Counted from the stretch's first letter, positions 24,128 to 33,889 are shown. The stretch is 64,000 nucleotides of DNA from Trichlorobacter ammonificans (GCF_933509905.1 NZ_OW150024.1:1352001-1416000); one strand, 5' to 3'. The notes: generated by a model from the sequence alone, not told the origin. Numbers and translations are program-made.

Positions 24128-26131
24128 TTACTCCTCCTCCGCCAGCATTCGCGCAAAAAAGTCGGCCCCCAGGTCGGCACTTGGTGCAGCAGCTTCCCCC
24201 GTACTCGCTCCCTCCAGTAACTGTTCCGGTATTTCGGCCAGAAAGCGGCTGGGCTGCCGCTCTTCACGAACCCCGTACTTGCGGCGGGTACGACAGCGTG
24301 ACAGCACCAGCCGTTCCCGGGCGCGGGTAATCCCCACATAGCAGAGCCGCCGCTCTTCCGCCACCTCGGGGTCCTCATCCGCCGAGCGATGGTGGGGGAG
24401 CAGGCCCTCCTCCACCCCCACCAGGAAAACATGGGGAAACTCCAGCCCCTTGCTGGCGTGGAGCGACATCAGGGTGACCGCATCCTGCTGTTTTCCGTCG
24501 TCGGTTTCCCGGCGGTTGTCCTCCAGCAGCGATATCCGCTCCAGAAAGCTTCCCAGGGTTGCACCGGGGGTGCGCTCCTCAAAGGCGGAAAGCGCGTTTA
24601 CCACCTGCTCGATGTTCTCGATCCGCTTGCGGGCTTGGGCGGCATCGGCCTGGGTGCGGTACATCTCCTCGTTGATACCCAGGCTGCGGAACAGTGCCGC
24701 TGCCTGACGCCCCATTTCCACCGGCTTGAAGCCGGCGATCTCCTCATCCAGCATCCTGCTGAACGTGGCGACCGCCGTCCGCGCCGCTTCCGAAATCCCC
24801 GCGATGTCATGCACCCGGTGGATCGCCTCGTGGAGGGAGCGGTTGTGTTCCAGTGCCCATTGCTGCAAGCGCATTAGGGTGGTGTCGCCGATCCCCCGCC
24901 GGGGGAAGTTGATGATCCGCACCAGCGCCGCCTCATCCCGGGGATTATTCAGGACGGTCAGGTAGGAGAGGGTATCCTTTACCTCCTTGCGTTCGAAGAA
25001 ACGCTGGCCTCCCACCAGCACGTAGGGAATCCCCTCCATCCGCAGTGCCTCTTCAAAGGCACGGCTCTGGGTGTTGGAGCGGTACAGGATGGCGAAGTCC
25101 CGCCAGGGGCGCTTGCTGCAATACTGGGCCAGCTGCAGCTGTTCCACCACCAGGCGTGCCTCTTCCTCATCATCCTCAGCCACCAGCAGACCAATGGGGT
25201 CGCCGTTGCCGGAGGCGGTCCAGAGCGCCTTGTCGCTGCGCAGGCGATTGTTGCCGATGACGGCGTTGGCCGCCGCCAGGATGGTGCCGGTGGAACGGTA
25301 GTTCTGCTCCAGCTTGACCACGGTGCAGCCGGGCCGATGCTGGGCAAAGGAGAGGATGTTGGCGACGTCGGCGCCACGCCAGCCGTAGATGGCCTGGTCG
25401 TCGTCCCCCACCACGCACAGGTTGCCGTGCCGCTCCGCCAGGAGGGACATCAGCCTGAACTGTCCGGCGTTGGTATCCTGGTACTCGTCCACCATGATCT
25501 GGCAGAAACGCTGCTGCCAATGGTCGGCCGCCTCCGGGTGGTGCTCCAGCAGGTGCACCGCCAGCAGGATGATGTCGTCGAAGTCGATGGCGTTGTAGGC
25601 CCTGAGCAGTTGCTGGTACCGGGGATAGACCGCCTTGACCGCCGCATCCAGCGGATTTCCCTGGGGGACGGGGTAGTCGTCCGGGCCGAGCAGGCGGTTC
25701 TTGGCCAGGGAGATGCGCCAGCGGATCAGGTCGGGATTGAACTGCTTCGGATCAAGGTCCAGGTCGCCCATTGCCTGACGAATAACGCCGCTTTGGTCGC
25801 TTTCACCGTAGATGGAAAAGTTGGGGCGGTACCCCAGTCGTCTGATGTCGTGGCGGAGAATACGGACTCCCAGGGAATGGAAGGTGCTGATGATCATGCC
25901 TTCCGCCAGTTTGCCGGCGGCACCCTTTACCCGCTCCTGCATTTCGCGGGCAGCCTTGTTGGTGAAGGTGACCGCCAGGATCTGCTCGGCCGGGATGCGG
26001 TGCCGCTTGAGCAGGTTGACGATACGGCTGGTGATGACCTGGGTCTTGCCGGAGCCGGCGCCGGCAAGCACCAGCAGGGGGCCGGAGAGGTGTCGGGAGG
26101 CGGCCAGTTGTTCGGGGTTCAGAGATGTCAT
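24128..26131 (-). CDS. UvrD/Rep/PcrA-family superfamily I DNA helicase
   Basis: A 667-residue 3'-5' DNA helicase. LNPEQLAA (Q motif), Walker A AGAGSGKTQVI (about residue 25), VTFTNKAAREM (Ia), VDEYQDTN (Walker B), VGDDDQAIYGWRGAD (III), LEQNYRST (IV), VTLMSLHASKGLEFPHVFLVGVEEG (V) and YVGITRARERL (VI) are all present in order. Length is at the short end of UvrD/PcrA; the C-terminal tail lacks the long PcrA extension. It could act in repair or replication restart. ATG 26131 is chosen because the longer frame would start at TTG 26170 without support. Its end faces the HDOD gene across a long inverted repeat. Confidence 0.94.
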   Translation of the reverse strand: MTSLNPEQLAASRHLSGPLLVLAGAGSGKTQVITSRIVNLLKRHRIPAEQILAVTFTNKAAREMQERVKGAAGKLAEGMIISTFHSLGVRILRHDIRRLGYRPNFSIYGESDQSGVIRQAMGDLDLDPKQFNPDLIRWRISLAKNRLLGPDDYPVPQGNPLDAAVKAVYPRYQQLLRAYNAIDFDDIILLAVHLLEHHPEAADHWQQRFCQIMVDEYQDTNAGQFRLMSLLAERHGNLCVVGDDDQAIYGWRGADVANILSFAQHRPGCTVVKLEQNYRSTGTILAAANAVIGNNRLRSDKALWTASGNGDPIGLLVAEDDEEEARLVVEQLQLAQYCSKRPWRDFAILYRSNTQSRAFEEALRMEGIPYVLVGGQRFFERKEVKDTLSYLTVLNNPRDEAALVRIINFPRRGIGDTTLMRLQQWALEHNRSLHEAIHRVHDIAGISEAARTAVATFSRMLDEEIAGFKPVEMGRQAAALFRSLGINEEMYRTQADAAQARKRIENIEQVVNALSAFEERTPGATLGSFLERISLLEDNRRETDDGKQQDAVTLMSLHASKGLEFPHVFLVGVEEGLLPHHRSADEDPEVAEERRLCYVGITRARERLVLSRCRTRRKYGVREERQPSRFLAEIPEQLLEGASTGEAAAPSADLGADFFARMLAEEE

Positions 26132-26213
26132 GGGAGTGGCTCTGTACCATACTCCCGCCTCCCAAGGCAACCGTGAGCGAATGTTGCAGGATGGTTACAG
26201 CGTGCAAGATCGC

Positions 26214-26241
26214 TTGCAGACCGGAAAATACCGGCTACAAT
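26214..26241 (+). promoter_or_regulatory. Sigma70-like promoter for ppk
   Basis: TTGCAG (26214-26219), a 16-base spacer containing CCGG-N6-CCGG, and TACAAT (26236-26241) lie 55 bases before ATG 26297. Confidence 0.5.
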
Positions 26242-26296
26242 GCTGGGCACGGAAACGATCTTCAGATGTGTGCAGTCGACAGGAGCGGTACCGATC

Positions 26297-28531
26297 ATGA
26301 GCGATCCAGCCCAGCAACCGACAAAACGGCAGCCGAAAGCAAAGCCGAAGGCAAAAAGCAAGCATCCCCGCAAGCCGGTCCGTGCCGGCTCGCCTGCGGC
26401 AGTGACCACGGAAAGCGCACCGGGTGTCGATCCGGCCGACAGCGCCTGGTATCTCAACCGGGAGCTGACCTGGCTCGCCTTTAACCGGCGGGTGCTTCAC
26501 GAAGCGGCCGACAAGCGGACGCCGCTGCTGGAACGGATCAAATTCCTGGCCATCGTCGGTTCCAACCTGGACGAGTTTTTCATGAAGCGGATCGGCGGCC
26601 TGAAGCAGCAACTGGCCGCCAACGTGCTGGAACTGACCCCCGACGGCCGCACGCCCCGGCAACAACTGGTCGAGTGCCATCTGCAGGTCCGCCAGCTGGT
26701 GGAGGAAAAAACCCTGCTCTTCCGGCAGTTGATGAAGATGCTGGACGACAGGGGCATCGAGGTGGTGAGCTGGAAAGAGTTGACGGCCAAGGAGCAGAAG
26801 CTGTTGCGGGAACTCTACCAGCGCGATGTTTTTCCGTTGCTTACCCCCCAATCCATCGATCCGGCCCATCCGTTTCCCTTTGTTTCCAACCTCTCCCTCA
26901 ACCTGCTGGTGACGGTCCGCTACCCCCGGGAGAAGGAGGTGGCGCTGGCCAGGATCAAGGTTCCCATGGGAACCGGCGTGCCCCGGTTTATCCGGGTGGG
27001 GCGCGCCGAGCGGTTCATTTTGCTGGAGGAGGTGATGGCGGCCAACCTGGACATGCTGTTTCCCGGCATGAAGGTGGTTTCCTGCGAATTCTTCCGGGTA
27101 ACCCGCAACGCCAACACCGAAAAGGACGAGGAAAAAGCCGACGACCTGGTGGCCATGATCGAATCGGAACTGCAGGAACGGCGCTTTGCGCCGATCGTGC
27201 GGCTGGAGGTGGCGGTGGGGATGGACCCGGTTCACCGCGGCCGCCTGGCGGCGGAACTGGACCTGGACGAGGAAAGCGACGTGTTCGAGGTGTCGGGGAT
27301 GCTGGCCCTGCGCGACCTCTTCGAACTGGCCCGCCTCAACCATCCCAAGCTGCACGATCCGCCCCATCATCCGGTGGACCCGCCGCAGTTGCCGGCGGGA
27401 CACAACATCTTTCACATCATCCGCAAGGCCGCTTCTCTGCTGGTACACCATCCCTACGAGTCGTTCGTCAGCTCGGTGGAGCGCTTTCTCAACGAGGCAG
27501 CCGACGACCCCAAAGTCTGCGCCATCAAGATGACGCTGTACCGCACCTCCAAGGAGGGGCGGCTGATTGAGTCCCTGGTGCGGGCCGCGGAAAACGGCAA
27601 GCAGGTGGCGGTGGTGGTTGAACTGAAGGCCCGCTTCGACGAGGCGGCCAACCTGCGCATTGCCGAACGGATGGAGGAGGCCGGCATCCATGTCACCTAC
27701 GGCGTGGTGGGCCTCAAAACCCACTGCAAGGTGATCCTGGTGGTGCGGCGGGATTACAACGGTATCCGCCGCTACGTCCATCTGGGCACCGGCAACTACC
27801 ACAGCGACACTGCCCGGCTGTACAGCGACCTGGGGCTGTTTACCGGCGACGAGCAGATCGGCCAGGATGCCACGGAACTGTTCAACTACCTGACCACCGG
27901 TTTTTCCCCCAACCGTACCTACCGCAAACTGCTGCCGGCCCCCAAGTTTCTGAAAAAGGCGCTGCTGGAAAAGATCGAGCGTGAGATTGTCCTGCACCGG
28001 GACAAGGGGGGAGGGCACCTGCAGTTCAAGATGAACGCCCTGGAAGATGTCGATATCGTCCACAAGCTCTACACAGCCTGTCAGGCCGGGGTGAAGGTGG
28101 ATCTCTACATCCGGGATTCCTGCCGTTTCCGGCCCGGCATTGCCGGACTCTCCGAATCGGCGCGGGTGGTCAGCATCGTGGGGCGCTTTCTGGAGCACAG
28201 CCGAATCTACTACTTCCGCAACGGCGGCAGCGAAGAGTACTACATCGGCTCGGCCGACGTCATGAAGCGCAACCTGGAGTCACGGGTGGAGATCCTGGCG
28301 CCGGTGGAACTGCCGGAGCTCCAGGCCCGCCTGCGCATGATCCTGGACGGCCATGACCGCGACCAGCGCCACGCCTGGGAGATGCTGCCGGACGGCACCT
28401 ATCTGCAACGGCAGCCCAAGGGGACCGATGACCAGGAGGGGCTGCACCAGTTCCTGATCGATCATGCCGAACGGGCGGCCCGGGAGGCGCGACGGCTGAA
28501 GCGGCGCGTGGCCAAGGTGGTGCACCGCTGA
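26297..28531 (+). CDS. ppk1: Polyphosphate kinase 1
   Basis: A 744-residue PPK1 that polymerises ATP gamma-phosphate into inorganic polyphosphate, reversibly, as a peripheral membrane protein. The conserved core starts at WYLNRELTWLAFNRRVL (about residue 51). The first autophosphorylation His is in LKTHCKVIL (about 476) and the second in EHSRIYYFRNGG (about 633). ELKARFDEAANL and HLGTGNYHS are also as expected. The first 50 residues form a Lys/Pro/Arg-rich extension not found in the Escherichia coli enzyme. AGGAG precedes ATG 26297. It stands alone, with no exopolyphosphatase or pho genes adjacent. Confidence 0.95.
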   Translation: MSDPAQQPTKRQPKAKPKAKSKHPRKPVRAGSPAAVTTESAPGVDPADSAWYLNRELTWLAFNRRVLHEAADKRTPLLERIKFLAIVGSNLDEFFMKRIGGLKQQLAANVLELTPDGRTPRQQLVECHLQVRQLVEEKTLLFRQLMKMLDDRGIEVVSWKELTAKEQKLLRELYQRDVFPLLTPQSIDPAHPFPFVSNLSLNLLVTVRYPREKEVALARIKVPMGTGVPRFIRVGRAERFILLEEVMAANLDMLFPGMKVVSCEFFRVTRNANTEKDEEKADDLVAMIESELQERRFAPIVRLEVAVGMDPVHRGRLAAELDLDEESDVFEVSGMLALRDLFELARLNHPKLHDPPHHPVDPPQLPAGHNIFHIIRKAASLLVHHPYESFVSSVERFLNEAADDPKVCAIKMTLYRTSKEGRLIESLVRAAENGKQVAVVVELKARFDEAANLRIAERMEEAGIHVTYGVVGLKTHCKVILVVRRDYNGIRRYVHLGTGNYHSDTARLYSDLGLFTGDEQIGQDATELFNYLTTGFSPNRTYRKLLPAPKFLKKALLEKIEREIVLHRDKGGGHLQFKMNALEDVDIVHKLYTACQAGVKVDLYIRDSCRFRPGIAGLSESARVVSIVGRFLEHSRIYYFRNGGSEEYYIGSADVMKRNLESRVEILAPVELPELQARLRMILDGHDRDQRHAWEMLPDGTYLQRQPKGTDDQEGLHQFLIDHAERAAREARRLKRRVAKVVHR

Positions 28532-28679
28532 CAGGATCACGGCCGCAGTCCGCTCCGCATGCAGGAACCGCAAACCCTGAATCCGTCAGCTTCATGCAGG
28601 GCTGACAAAGATGGCAGGAAATACCTGATTTTTTCTGGAATTTTGACAGCCCGCCGGCTTCAATAGAGCTGAACAACCT

Positions 28680-30371
28680 ATGACCAACCTGTTCCGTCAG
28701 CCCGGTTACCGAGTGCTCATCGTCCTGACCCTGTTGATTCCGCTGGTGCTGTTTGTTCTGACCGCCTGGCTGGACTACCGGGCACTGCTGCGCCTGAACA
28801 GGGAAGAGGCGATCCGTACCGCAACCATCCTTGAACAGCACACCGCGCATGTGTTTGAAACCGTGCAACTGGTTGCGGAGCGGGTGAATGCCGAGCTTGA
28901 CCAGAGGAGCTGGCAGCAGATAGAGCGTTCAGAGGAACTGCGGGCAACCCTCAGAAAGCTGGAACAGCAGTATCCCCAGGTGGAATCCATCTGGCTGGTC
29001 GACGAGAAAGGGGTGCTGCGTAACGCCAGCTGCCCGCTGCCGCAACATCCGGTATCCGTCCGTGACCGTGATTATTTTCAGGCTCTTATAAGCGGTTCTC
29101 GTCCCTTCAGTATCGGTACCGTCGTGACCCACCGGGTCACGAGCGAGCTCACCTTCAATGTCGCTTTCCGTCGTGGCAACGGCAGCTTTAATGGTGTTAT
29201 CATCATGAGTCTGCGGCCGAGCTACTTCAATACCCTCTGGACCGGTGCGGTGCTCCGTCCGGGAACCTCGGCCCTGCTGTTCCGCCGGGACGGCTCTCTG
29301 CTGGCGCGGGAACCGGAGCTTGATCCGGCATGGCTGCGTCTTGCCCTTGACTCCCCCCAGATGCGGGCGGTCAGCGGTAGAGCGCAGGGTTCCTTTATCG
29401 CGCCGTCACACCAGGACAACATCGTACGGCTTTACGGCTTCAAACGTCTTGAAAAGGTTGACCTGATCCTGCTCTACGGTATCAGCCTGCAGAGCATCCG
29501 CGCCACCTGGCACCAGCACCTGCTGTTGTACGGCAGCCTCTTTGGCGCGGCAACCCTGGCGCTGATACTGCTGACGCGAACCAACGCCCACTTGCACCGC
29601 AGCCTGGAACAGCGGGTTGAACAACGGACGGCAGATCTGAGCGCCGAGATCGCCATGCGGCGGCAGATTGAGCAGGAGTTGGTTGCCGTGCAGCAACGGC
29701 AGGCCGATATGGCCACCGAGCTCTCATTGCTGGACCAACAGGTGCGGCTCACGATCGCCACCGGGCTGCATGATCAGATCGGCCAGTCGCTGGTGCTGCT
29801 GAGGATGAAATTGGGGAATCTCGAAGGAATGACGGCTCCGGGGTCGGTTATGCAGGACGCCTGCCGTGAGCTGCGTCCCTTGCTGGATCAGGTAATTGCC
29901 GAGGTCAGGTCCCTGACCATGCAGCTCTGCCCACCAATACTGGCAACTGCCGGCCTGGGACCGGCCCTTGCCTGGCTCTGCCGCACGATCACCAAGGACT
30001 ATGGTCTTCTGGTTCACTGCACCGACGACGGCACTGACAAGCAGCTTAGTGAGGTGGTCCGTTCCATCGCCTATCAGGCGGCCCGCGAGCTGCTGATCAA
30101 TGTGGCCAAGCATGCCGAGACCGGGGAGGCATGGCTTGAGCTCGCCAGTGATAACGGCATGCTGCGGCTGGTGATCCGGGATAACGGCATCGGCCTGAAC
30201 CCGGCCCTGCTTTATAAACCGCAAAAAATGACAGGATTCGGACTATTCAATCTGATGCGCCAGATCAGGTTTCTGGGTGGGGAACTGCAGGTCGGCAGCA
30301 ACAGACCGCAGGGGACGGTTATCACCGTCAGGCTGCCGCTGGAGTCCTCCATGCCGGCTGACGATGCATGA
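28680..30371 (+). CDS. Membrane sensor histidine kinase, Cache-type sensor, NarL-system class
   Basis: A 563-residue sensor kinase. Membrane segment 1 (about 11-32) and segment 2 (about 281-299) bracket a periplasmic dCache-like domain of about 245 residues (DRDYFQALISGSRPFSIG resembles the small-ligand pocket region). After a coiled-coil linker (305-345) comes a HisKA_3 domain with the phosphorylated His364 in LHDQIGQS. Then follows a HATPase with ELLINVAKHAE (N box) and RDNGIGLN (G box). The gene is followed directly by a NarL-type regulator, which is the evident partner. The ligand is unknown; such Cache domains often sense carboxylates or amino acids. Confidence 0.91.
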   Translation: MTNLFRQPGYRVLIVLTLLIPLVLFVLTAWLDYRALLRLNREEAIRTATILEQHTAHVFETVQLVAERVNAELDQRSWQQIERSEELRATLRKLEQQYPQVESIWLVDEKGVLRNASCPLPQHPVSVRDRDYFQALISGSRPFSIGTVVTHRVTSELTFNVAFRRGNGSFNGVIIMSLRPSYFNTLWTGAVLRPGTSALLFRRDGSLLAREPELDPAWLRLALDSPQMRAVSGRAQGSFIAPSHQDNIVRLYGFKRLEKVDLILLYGISLQSIRATWHQHLLLYGSLFGAATLALILLTRTNAHLHRSLEQRVEQRTADLSAEIAMRRQIEQELVAVQQRQADMATELSLLDQQVRLTIATGLHDQIGQSLVLLRMKLGNLEGMTAPGSVMQDACRELRPLLDQVIAEVRSLTMQLCPPILATAGLGPALAWLCRTITKDYGLLVHCTDDGTDKQLSEVVRSIAYQAARELLINVAKHAETGEAWLELASDNGMLRLVIRDNGIGLNPALLYKPQKMTGFGLFNLMRQIRFLGGELQVGSNRPQGTVITVRLPLESSMPADDA

Positions 30372-30436
30372 CCAGGATTGCGAACATGGGCCGGTCAGCA
30401 CACCGTAGCGGTGCAGAGTCCGACAGGGGGGTGGTT

Positions 30437-31099
30437 ATGGAGCAGATCAGGGTACTGCTGGTGGATGATCACAAGATCATGCGGGACGGGTTGCAGTCGC
30501 TCCTGGAGCAGTCCGGGGAGATTACCGTCATCGCCCAGGCGGCATCGGGGCAGGAGGCGATCCGGCTGTTCCATGAACTGCAGCCGGATTTGACCATCAT
30601 GGATCTGACCATGCCGGAGATGAGCGGCATAGAGGCTACTCGCCGGATCGTTGCTGAGCAGCCGGAGGCCAGGGTTCTGGCCCTTTCGATGGTAATGGAG
30701 CAGGACTGTGTGCTGGAGTGTCTGAAGGCCGGAGCCAAGGGGTACCTGGTCAAGGACTGTGCCGCCGACGAGCTGCTGCAGGCGGTGTGCACTGTTCACA
30801 AGGGCGGCAGTTACCTCTGTTCCCGGGCCACCACGCTGGTGGTGCATGGCATGCAGGCCGGTCGGGAGTCTGAGCCGTCTTCCTGTCTGACCGAACGGGA
30901 ACAGGAGGTGCTGCAACTGCTTGCCGACGGCTTCAACACCAAGGAAATCGCCTTCAAGCTGGAGATCAGCACCAAGACGGTGGAGACCCAGCGGGCCGCC
31001 ATCATGAAAAAGCTGGACCTCTACAGCATTGCCGAACTGACCAAATACGCCCTGCAACAGGGGTTGACCGACCTGAACCTTCCCGGCAAGACCCTCTGA
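30437..31099 (+). CDS. NarL/FixJ-type response regulator
   Basis: A 220-residue two-domain regulator. The receiver domain has the acidic pair DDH near residue 10, phosphoacceptor Asp56 in [12 protein letters not shown], and Lys in YLVKD. A LuxR-type helix-turn-helix follows ([15 protein letters not shown], then [19 protein letters not shown]). ATG 30437, after a G-rich ribosome site, aligns with family starts; an upstream in-frame ATG (30368) would overlap the kinase stop by 4 bases. It pairs with the histidine kinase just upstream. Target genes are not evident, though the chemoreceptor and CheW genes lie immediately downstream. Confidence 0.92.
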   Translation: MEQIRVLLVDDHKIMRDGLQSLLEQSGEITVIAQAASGQEAIRLFHELQPDLTIMDLTMPEMSGIEATRRIVAEQPEARVLALSMVMEQDCVLECLKAGAKGYLVKDCAADELLQAVCTVHKGGSYLCSRATTLVVHGMQAGRESEPSSCLTEREQEVLQLLADGFNTKEIAFKLEISTKTVETQRAAIMKKLDLYSIAELTKYALQQGLTDLNLPGKTL

Positions 31100-31111
31100 T
31101 CTCCCCCCTTA

Positions 31112-31149
31112 TTCCGAAAATCCTGATGGCGTCATCAGGATTTTCGGAA
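31112..31149. other. Perfect 17-bp hairpin after the response regulator
   Basis: TTCCGAAAATCCTGATG and CATCAGGATTTTCGGAA pair perfectly around GCGT. TTTT is inside the stem and no T-run follows, so termination would be inefficient at best; an operator or mRNA 3' end stabiliser is equally possible. Confidence 0.6.
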
Positions 31150-31247
31150 CCAGGATTTACCACCTCTCTGAATGCAAGATCCCACCCGGTTGTTTATCCT
31201 CTCAAACAAATATTCGTGCATGCAAAACTTTGAATGGAGGAATCGTT

Positions 31248-32894
31248 ATGGAATGGTTCAACAGACTTACAGTAGGCGTACGACTATTGACGGCTTTCCT
31301 GATCATGGCCGGGCTGACCGCCGTTGTGGGCGGGGTCGGCATTTGGGATATCGACCGGATGAACAGCATGGCCGATCAGATTTATGAAAATGAGCTGATG
31401 GGAATCTCCTATATCAAGGAAGCCAATATTCATCTGGTGGCCATGGACCGGGCCCAGAAGAACATGCTGCTGGCCTCGGAGGCCAAGGAGCGCACTGCCT
31501 TCCGTGACCGGATCGAGGCCCGCCGCAGGCTGATGCAGGAGAATATTGAGAAGGCCAAGCCGCTGTTTTATTCCGAAGCCGGGCGCCAGCTTATGGCAAA
31601 GTTCAGTGCTGCCTGGGATGAGTACCTGCCCCACGGTACTCGGGTAACCGAACTGGCCCTCTCCGAAGAGCTTCAGCAGAGCCGCAGCTCGGTGGCCCTT
31701 TCTAAAGGCATTGGCCGTGAAAAGCTGGACAAGGTGGACGACCTGATGACCGAGCTTGCCAGGCTCAAAGAGCAGAATGCCCAGGAATTTTCTGCGGCCA
31801 CCACCGCCCTGTATCAGAAAAGCCGCCTCTTCATGATCCTGCTCTCCCTGGGCAGCATCGTCTTCGGCATCATCTTCGGCATCCTGATCACCCGTGGGCT
31901 GACGCGGCAACTGGGGGGCGAACCTGCCTATATCTCCGATATCGCACAGCAGGTGGCAAACGGCGATCTGACCATCCGCTTTGCAACGAATGACAAGCCG
32001 GCGACCGGCGTCTATGCCGCCATGAAAACAATGGTGGCAGGCCTGCAGGAGCTGATCGCAAAGACCGTGGATGTGTCGTCCGGTATAGCCTCGGCATCCC
32101 ATCAGTTGCATGCCACCGCCGAACAGATCGCCACCGGCGCCGAAGAGGTGGCGGCCCAGGCCGGCACCGTGGCCACGGCCAGTGAAGAGATGGCGGCAAC
32201 CTCCAACGACATCGCCCAGAACTGCTCCATGGCGGCCGAAGCTTCCCAGCAATCCACTGCTGCTGCGCAGAGCGGCGCTGTGGTGGTGCAGGAAACCATC
32301 ACCGGGATGGAACTGATCGCCGAGCATGTGCGGGGCACTGCCCGCACCATCGCCACCCTGGGCTCACGCTCGGAGCAGATCGGCAATATCGTCGGCACCA
32401 TTGAGGATATCGCCGACCAGACCAATCTGCTGGCCCTGAATGCCGCCATCGAAGCGGCCCGGGCAGGGGAGCAGGGGCGCGGCTTTGCCGTGGTTGCCGA
32501 TGAGGTGCGGGCCCTGGCGGAACGTACCACCAAGGCCACCCGTGAGATCGGTGAGATGATCAAGGCGATCCAGAAAGAGACCCAGGAAGCGGTCAAGGCA
32601 ATGGAGTCGGGGGTCCACGAGGTTGAAAAGGGGGCTGCATCATCCCAGAAATCGGGCCAGGCGCTGCAGGAGATTCTGCAACGGATCAGCGAAGTGTCGC
32701 TGCAGGTCAGTCAGATAGCCACTGCCGCCGAGGAGCAGACCGCCACCACCAGCGAGGTGACCACCAATGTCCAGCAGATCACCGACGTGGTGCACCAGAC
32801 CGCCAGCGGTGCCGAAGAAACGGCAGCGGCAGCCTCGCAGCTTGCCAGACAGGCTCAGGATTTACAGGCCCTGATCAACAGGTTCAAGGTCTGA
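31248..32894 (+). CDS. Methyl-accepting chemotaxis protein
   Basis: A 548-residue chemoreceptor. Membrane segment 1 (about 12-33), a periplasmic four-helix-bundle sensor of about 150 residues (4HB_MCP type), membrane segment 2 (about 190-212), a HAMP domain and a long cytoplasmic signalling hairpin are seen in order. The tip sequence [20 protein letters not shown] is intact, so it should bind CheW and CheA. No C-terminal CheR-tethering pentapeptide is present; it ends in LINRFKV. ATG 31248 is chosen because GGAGGAATCGTT precedes it. CheW follows after 28 bases. It may signal to the CheA encoded 20 kb downstream or to another cluster. Confidence 0.95.
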   Translation: MEWFNRLTVGVRLLTAFLIMAGLTAVVGGVGIWDIDRMNSMADQIYENELMGISYIKEANIHLVAMDRAQKNMLLASEAKERTAFRDRIEARRRLMQENIEKAKPLFYSEAGRQLMAKFSAAWDEYLPHGTRVTELALSEELQQSRSSVALSKGIGREKLDKVDDLMTELARLKEQNAQEFSAATTALYQKSRLFMILLSLGSIVFGIIFGILITRGLTRQLGGEPAYISDIAQQVANGDLTIRFATNDKPATGVYAAMKTMVAGLQELIAKTVDVSSGIASASHQLHATAEQIATGAEEVAAQAGTVATASEEMAATSNDIAQNCSMAAEASQQSTAAAQSGAVVVQETITGMELIAEHVRGTARTIATLGSRSEQIGNIVGTIEDIADQTNLLALNAAIEAARAGEQGRGFAVVADEVRALAERTTKATREIGEMIKAIQKETQEAVKAMESGVHEVEKGAASSQKSGQALQEILQRISEVSLQVSQIATAAEEQTATTSEVTTNVQQITDVVHQTASGAEETAAAASQLARQAQDLQALINRFKV

Positions 32895-32922
32895 CCCTGC
32901 GGGCAGATACCGGATAAGGACG

Positions 32923-33423
32923 ATGACCATGACAACAGATGCACTCACGATACGTAACGGGCACGCCGGAGACGACAGCCTGCTCCAATTGGTTAGCTTT
33001 GAACTGTGCAACGAGGAGTATGGTGTGGAGGTGCTGAAGGTCCGGGAAATTATCAGGATGCCGGAAATTACGGTCTTGCCGAACACACCGCACTATATCG
33101 AGGGGATTATCAACCTGCGCGGCAAGGTGGTTCCGATCATCGCCATGCGCAAGCGGTTCGGCCTGGAAGCCATGGCCTATGACCGGAACACCCGGATCAT
33201 GGTCATGGAGCTGGCCGGGGGGCTGACCGGCTTCATTGTGGACGCTGTCACGGAAGTGATCCGCATCCACAGCAGCGAAGTCCAGCCGCCGCCGGCCATG
33301 GTTTCGGGAAACCTGGACCAGGAATTCATCACCGGTGTTTTCAACCATGCCAACCGACTTTTGATCATCATGGATGTGGATCAGATGGTTTCAAACCAGG
33401 AACAGGCGCTGTTTCATAGCTGA
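32923..33423 (+). CDS. cheW: Chemotaxis coupling protein CheW
   Basis: A 166-residue single-domain CheW that links receptor and CheA. LVSFELCNEEYGVEVLKVREII opens the domain, GIINLRGKVVPIIAMRKRFG holds the conserved receptor/kinase contact motif, and GFIVDAVTEVIRI plus NRLLIIMDVDQMV complete it. It directly follows the chemoreceptor gene. It lacks the long N-terminal extension of the CheW at 55754. Confidence 0.94.
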   Translation: MTMTTDALTIRNGHAGDDSLLQLVSFELCNEEYGVEVLKVREIIRMPEITVLPNTPHYIEGIINLRGKVVPIIAMRKRFGLEAMAYDRNTRIMVMELAGGLTGFIVDAVTEVIRIHSSEVQPPPAMVSGNLDQEFITGVFNHANRLLIIMDVDQMVSNQEQALFHS

Positions 33424-33453
33424 CGCCCGGAATTTTTTGCGGAGAGCGGCACC

Positions 33454-33699
33454 ATGACCGACAACCAATGGCAGCATCGCGTGCTGCAAAACTGCCCGTA
33501 CCTCTGGGCCAACCACAAGGAATGTTACTGTGTGGAGATCACCAGCAGCAAGGTGTGTGATGCCATCAGGTACTGCGGCACCAACTATCTGGACTGTCCG
33601 GTGTTTCATAAGCTCAGGCAGCAGGGCGCGATCACGGCAGAGGCGGAATCGTCGCCACCCGATAAAGGGGGGCTGTTATACCGCTTGCGGAGAGAGTAA
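33454..33699 (+). CDS. Cys-rich 81-residue protein of unknown function
   Basis: An 81-residue protein with six Cys at positions 14, 24, 26, 35, 41 and 48 plus His8, His21 and His52, all in the first two thirds; the spacing suggests a small metal or iron-sulfur site. The C-terminal 30 residues are polar. It has no signal peptide. It begins 30 bases after cheW, with GCGGAGAGCGG upstream, and is read in the same direction, so it probably belongs to the receptor-CheW transcript. I do not recognise the family. Its coding status rests on the gene context and the codon bias, and is likely rather than certain. Confidence 0.6.
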   Translation: MTDNQWQHRVLQNCPYLWANHKECYCVEITSSKVCDAIRYCGTNYLDCPVFHKLRQQGAITAEAESSPPDKGGLLYRLRRE

Positions 33700-33794
33700 A
33701 ATCACTCCTTCGTTTCGAGATTTCACTGAATCACGAGAAGAGGCCAGGGGAAGGCCACGGTTGTCGCATTGCTGAAGGCAATACACATATAAAT

Positions 33795-33833
33795 GCCGTG
33801 CAAATTAACTATGCGCTGTTTAATTTGCACGGC
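33795..33833. other. Perfect 14-bp hairpin upstream of ispG
   Basis: GCCGTGCAAATTAA and TTAATTTGCACGGC pair perfectly around an 11-base loop, in the 190-base gap between the Cys-rich gene and ispG. There is no T-run after it. It could end the upstream transcript or be a dyad regulator site for ispG. Confidence 0.6.
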
Positions 33834-33851
33834 CTCTCCAGTCCCCGCCTG

Positions 33852-33880
33852 TTGCAATTAGACGTTGCTTCCGCTACTAT
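33852..33880 (+). promoter_or_regulatory. Sigma70-like promoter for ispG
   Basis: TTGCAA (33852-33857), a 17-base spacer and TACTAT (33875-33880) end just 9 bases before ATG 33890. A transcript would start about 3 bases before the start codon, and no Shine-Dalgarno sequence is present. Confidence 0.5.
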
Positions 33881-33889
33881 CCGCAGACC

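Noticed and set aside
24015-24341. 108-codon plus-strand frame through the long inverted repeat into the helicase 3' end
   Set aside because: It begins inside the hairpin loop and continues antisense to the UvrD-family gene; no family signature.
26195-28198. 667-codon open frame on the minus strand opposite ppk1
   Set aside because: It has no family resemblance, is rich in His/Gln/Val as expected from the antisense of a high-GC gene, and ppk1 on the other strand is unmistakable.
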